Assembly (NCBI RefSeq): GCF_963668475.1 | Contig: NZ_OY764544.1 | Coordinates: 806,001-870,000, forward strand | Source: an uncultured Methanospirillum sp. | GTDB lineage: Archaea; Halobacteriota; Methanomicrobia; Methanomicrobiales; Methanospirillaceae | Length of the DNA stretch: 64,000 nt | Direction of reading: 5' to 3' | The notes under the pieces: generated by a model | What the model saw: only the letters and a program-made list of their open reading frames with translations | Databases searched by the model: none | What the model was told of the DNA's origin: nothing | Part shown: positions 61,026 to 64,000 of the stretch, one piece after another | How the letters are laid out: each line of letters begins with the position of its first letter | Position numbering within the stretch: the first letter of the stretch is position 1 | Program-made: the position numbers and the translations under genes

Positions 61026-63929
61026 TTATCGATACCATGTTGATGTTTTTGCTGTATGATATTCCCACTGACTTGTGACTCTGAATAGATCCTGTAATTG
61101 AACTCCAATTTGATATTCTGTCTTTGGCGTCAACCGTACAGCAGTATATGATGTCGCTTCTCCGGAGAGGTTAGCGACAATATTTCCATTGAGCGTGATT
61201 GGAATACGTGTAATCTGATGGTTTTGAGGGAGCGTCCAGTTCCAGGTGATCGTGAACGGGGTTATCTGCGTAGTATGTAGATCTTTGACAGGGGAGACCG
61301 TACTGTCACGTACCTTGATCCTCTCAAACCAGGGAAGATTTGCGGAGTAATTTTCTCCATGAGCGGTATACAGATATCCATCTTCAGCAATGGAGCCGAG
61401 ATCATGATAACGTGGGTACATCATTGTTGGTAGATCAGGGGTAACCGTCCAACTCTTGTTTGCCACAGAAAAATGTGCGATATCACTGTAAACCACACCT
61501 AGAGACGTAACTCTGCGACCCCCTGCGATCCAGAGCGAACCATCAGGATCCGATCCACTCGCCCCATAATCCCATCCTATCGTGTCTGGAATATCCGGGA
61601 GCAACGACCATTTCTCACCGTCAAACCGCTCAGCAGATCTCAAATTATGCTTATCGAAATCAAAAATACCACCGTATGAATCCAATCCCCCAGCCACGAT
61701 AATCGTCCCGTTTCCTGATGATGCAAAAAACTGTGTCCGATTGGTGAGCATCGAAGGAGCCTGACTCCATTGACCGGTGGTGGTATTCAGGCAGAAGACC
61801 TGGTTGGTGACATTAAAATAATCGATATTTCCCCCAATAACATACATCCGATCCCCGATTACTCCGGTTTTATACAGATATCTCCCTGAAACCCGACGAT
61901 CTGAAGCAATCTGTGACCACGAATCATTCGTGATATCATATACATTCAGCGTTTCATTCCTGTATCGTCCAGAAATGAAAACCTTCCCGTTTATCAATGA
62001 ACCTTCGAGATATCCACCCGGTTCAGGCATCGGTGTGATAGATTCCCAGGTTGTGTTCACAATGTCATATCTGAACGATGATGAGCTGGAACTGCCTCCA
62101 AAATGATACACGTATCGGCCTGATGAAACCATAGCTGAACCATAGGCATCAAGCGGAACATCAGGAAGTGCCTCCGCTTCCGTTACGGTACAAGCTGCAT
62201 TCACTGCCTCTCCGAATCCCCCATTCAGATCAGAAAGCCGATATGAAGGATTATAATAACCAAATTGTGCAGGGGATGTTCCCTGAAAGGTAAATGATAT
62301 ATATTCACCAGGAGCGGTCGTTGTTCCTTTCGGAAATTCGATCCTTTCCGGCCCCATGAGGATTGTATCCCGATTTTGTGCGATCAGCGATATCGAGCGG
62401 TTTGAATTCCAGGTATCAGTTCCTGCATTCTGCATGGTGATGTTACATTGAAAGGCAGTATTCGTGTGCATTATCGGTGGCATATTCATGGATCCGATTG
62501 CATCGTACGGAGATACCTCCTGAAGAACTGCTGCAGAAGCGTTGATCCTGCCTCCTGCTATGCAATACCTGATTAAATTGGAATTTTTATCTGCTGCTCG
62601 TAACAATGCTGCTTTTATTTGAACGTTCGAATATCCGGGATGCAGGGACTTCATCAACGCGACAACACCCGCTACCATGGGAGAAGAGAATGATGTACCA
62701 TTGTCATATTTGTATGGAATATCCTGGGACGACAGATTTGTGGAATTCAGGGACGTTTGATCATGTTTCATCGGCTTCAGGAGAAGAATATGAGATCCCG
62801 GAGCAGCGATAAAGATCGTGTTCTTCCCATAATTGGAGAATGATGACCTTTGATCATGGTCATCGGTGGACATGACCGGCATTACATTTGGTGAGAGGAA
62901 CTGTGGCATCCGATCTACATACCCATCAACATCACTGTTTTCATTACTCGCACTCCAGGTCATGATACCGGGAAATGCTGCTATTGCATCTAACAGCGCC
63001 TGATTTCGATATGCGATCCTCCAGGAATTGGTGATAATGTCAGCATGGTGAAGAGTCGCATACTCAAAGGATTGAATCGCGGCAGATACCCAGCCACCAC
63101 CCCCGCTAGACATCTTTAATGCCATTATTTTAGCTTTCCATGCGGAACCCGTTGCTCCGATGCTGTTGTTTCCAACTGCCGCAACGATACCTGCACAGGC
63201 GGTTCCATGGCCATCATAATCCATGACGTCAGTATTGTTATCATAGAAATTGTACCCATGAAGACCGGTGACCGGATCTGTCCAGATATTATCTTTCAGG
63301 TCAGGGTGAAGATAATCAACACCACTATCAACAACAGCAACGACGACATCAGAGCCCGTTGTTACATTCCAGGCTCCTTCTGCGTGAATGTCCGCTCCCG
63401 GGGTTCCGCCATACTGCCCGGTATTTTTCAAGTTCCATTGAAGCGGATAGAGCGGATCAGAGGGCACTCGGGTGGTATTCACCGCTGAAGAGGTTGGAAT
63501 ACTGGCAGGTGGTGCATCATCAGGATGGATCAGATTATCAGGCTGTGCATAGAGCACAGACGGTTGATTCTGATACCAGGTAACTGCATCCTGAACCTTC
63601 ATGCTATCAGGGATTTTTACCAGTTGAAGACCTGGGACAAAGTTAGGGGAGGAGGAGTAGACTGCCTGTGCCCCAATGGATGCATGAATTGCTTCCACCT
63701 GATCGACAGAGGCGAGAACATGAGACAGATTATGTGCTTCTGGCGTATTGAATCTGACAAGAATCTGATGTGGGGCGTACTGGGTTTGAGAATTGTAGAG
63801 TGAAGTATTATCAGAGAATTCATGCTCACTAGTGAATGATACATTCTCTTCCTGATATGCTGTGGAGATCTGAAATAGCAAAATAATAAGAATAATACCC
63901 CATACGAATGATATGAACCTGACCGCCAT
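61026..63929 (-). CDS. Secreted subtilisin-family protease with Kelch repeats and fibronectin-type end
   Basis: The 967-residue protein has a signal peptide (FVWGIILIILLFQISTA) and an inhibitor-like prodomain (APHQILVRFNTPEAHNLSHV). The S8 domain carries the catalytic triad Asp201 (VVDSGVDYLHPDLKD), His241 (DGHGTACAGIVAAVGNN) and Ser413 (NGTSFSSPMVAGV). An Ig-like module follows, then five to six Kelch repeats (YHFGGSS; DRMYVIGGNID; GTIIVAGGLDSYGG; GSLWIAGGRR) and a fibronectin-III-like C-terminus (VKDLHTTQITPFTITWNWTL). It should be a cell-surface or extracellular protease; the Kelch propeller may bind surface glycans or the sheath. No membrane anchor is visible at the C-terminus. Its promoter would lie in 63930-64000. 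Confidence 0.92.
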   Translation of the reverse strand: MAVRFISFVWGIILIILLFQISTAYQEENVSFTSEHEFSDNTSLYNSQTQYAPHQILVRFNTPEAHNLSHVLASVDQVEAIHASIGAQAVYSSSPNFVPGLQLVKIPDSMKVQDAVTWYQNQPSVLYAQPDNLIHPDDAPPASIPTSSAVNTTRVPSDPLYPLQWNLKNTGQYGGTPGADIHAEGAWNVTTGSDVVVAVVDSGVDYLHPDLKDNIWTDPVTGLHGYNFYDNNTDVMDYDGHGTACAGIVAAVGNNSIGATGSAWKAKIMALKMSSGGGGWVSAAIQSFEYATLHHADIITNSWRIAYRNQALLDAIAAFPGIMTWSASNENSDVDGYVDRMPQFLSPNVMPVMSTDDHDQRSSFSNYGKNTIFIAAPGSHILLLKPMKHDQTSLNSTNLSSQDIPYKYDNGTSFSSPMVAGVVALMKSLHPGYSNVQIKAALLRAADKNSNLIRYCIAGGRINASAAVLQEVSPYDAIGSMNMPPIMHTNTAFQCNITMQNAGTDTWNSNRSISLIAQNRDTILMGPERIEFPKGTTTAPGEYISFTFQGTSPAQFGYYNPSYRLSDLNGGFGEAVNAACTVTEAEALPDVPLDAYGSAMVSSGRYVYHFGGSSSSSSFRYDIVNTTWESITPMPEPGGYLEGSLINGKVFISGRYRNETLNVYDITNDSWSQIASDRRVSGRYLYKTGVIGDRMYVIGGNIDYFNVTNQVFCLNTTTGQWSQAPSMLTNRTQFFASSGNGTIIVAGGLDSYGGIFDFDKHNLRSAERFDGEKWSLLPDIPDTIGWDYGASGSDPDGSLWIAGGRRVTSLGVVYSDIAHFSVANKSWTVTPDLPTMMYPRYHDLGSIAEDGYLYTAHGENYSANLPWFERIKVRDSTVSPVKDLHTTQITPFTITWNWTLPQNHQITRIPITLNGNIVANLSGEATSYTAVRLTPKTEYQIGVQLQDLFRVTSQWEYHTAKTSTWYR

Positions 63930-64000
63930 TATGTGATCCTTCCGTATACCCTAATTGTATTTCATATTTATAAGCCATATGATTTTATCTACCAACTATT

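Noticed and set aside
60874..61059. 61-codon frame overlapping the protease 3' end
   Set aside because: No start signal or similarity, and its end lies inside the protease gene.

Overview
The window looks like the chromosome of a methanogenic archaeon of the order Methanomicrobiales, most likely a Methanospirillum-type organism. Pointers are the archaeal information-processing genes (Sm-like protein, a TFE-beta/RPC34-like factor, archaeal tRNAs), archaeal PGK, many PAS sensor proteins, COG1361-type surface proteins beside an HAE3 RND transporter, a CbiMNQO-type metal ECF transporter and a mercury-methylation hgcAB locus, a trait known from Methanospirillum. The genus assignment is inference.

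Layout. (1) 1-8.3 kb is a decayed accessory region. IS1634-like and IS66-like transposase remnants surround the wreck of a RiPP-type peptide locus: two paralogous Cys/Gly/Ser-rich precursor-like peptides (914-1372 and 3487-3885), a PqqD-radical-SAM reading frame that carries two stops and is cut inside its CxxxCxxC motif by IS66 sequence, then an intact ABC exporter and an NTP_transf_5-type protein. (2) 8.3-15.7 kb holds housekeeping genes (PGK, DEAD-box helicase, phosphoglucosamine mutase), a VOC protein and a stand-alone Cas1 homologue whose metal ligands are changed. (3) 15.8-33 kb alternates metabolism (tRNA-Asp, tRNA-Gln, Xer recombinase, alpha-glucan phosphorylase, FBPase, rubredoxin, acylphosphatase) with signal transduction (PAS histidine kinases, response regulators, a poly-HAMP soluble MCP, and a receiver-like/PAS/PAS protein ending in a diadenylate cyclase domain). 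(4) 33-42.4 kb holds FdhD (with a palindromic repeat inserted in frame), a four-gene efflux operon (surface protein, MarR, surface protein, RND transporter), a HTH-PAS regulator and a twice-frameshifted MFS gene. (5) 42.4-52.6 kb holds two further PAS sensors, a YeeE/YedE pair and a metal-uptake operon (DtxR-like regulator, CbiQ, CbiO, CbiM, CbiN-like). (6) 52.7-60.6 kb is a metal/metalloid island: a Doc toxin-like gene, a broken ACR3 arsenite permease, a DGC zinc-binding protein, ArsR, OsmC, a decayed hgcC-like copy, the intact hgcC-hgcA-hgcB cluster, and ArsG/ArsF-like genes. (7) The window closes with a secreted subtilisin-Kelch protein.

The systems most worth a second look are the mercury-methylation cluster with its decayed duplicate, the Cas1 solo gene with substituted active-site residues, the PAS-linked c-di-AMP cyclase, the IS66-truncated radical SAM peptide locus, and a roughly 65-bp palindromic repeat present three times, once inside fdhD. 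No CRISPR array and no rRNA were seen. All family assignments were made by eye from motifs; no database search was run.
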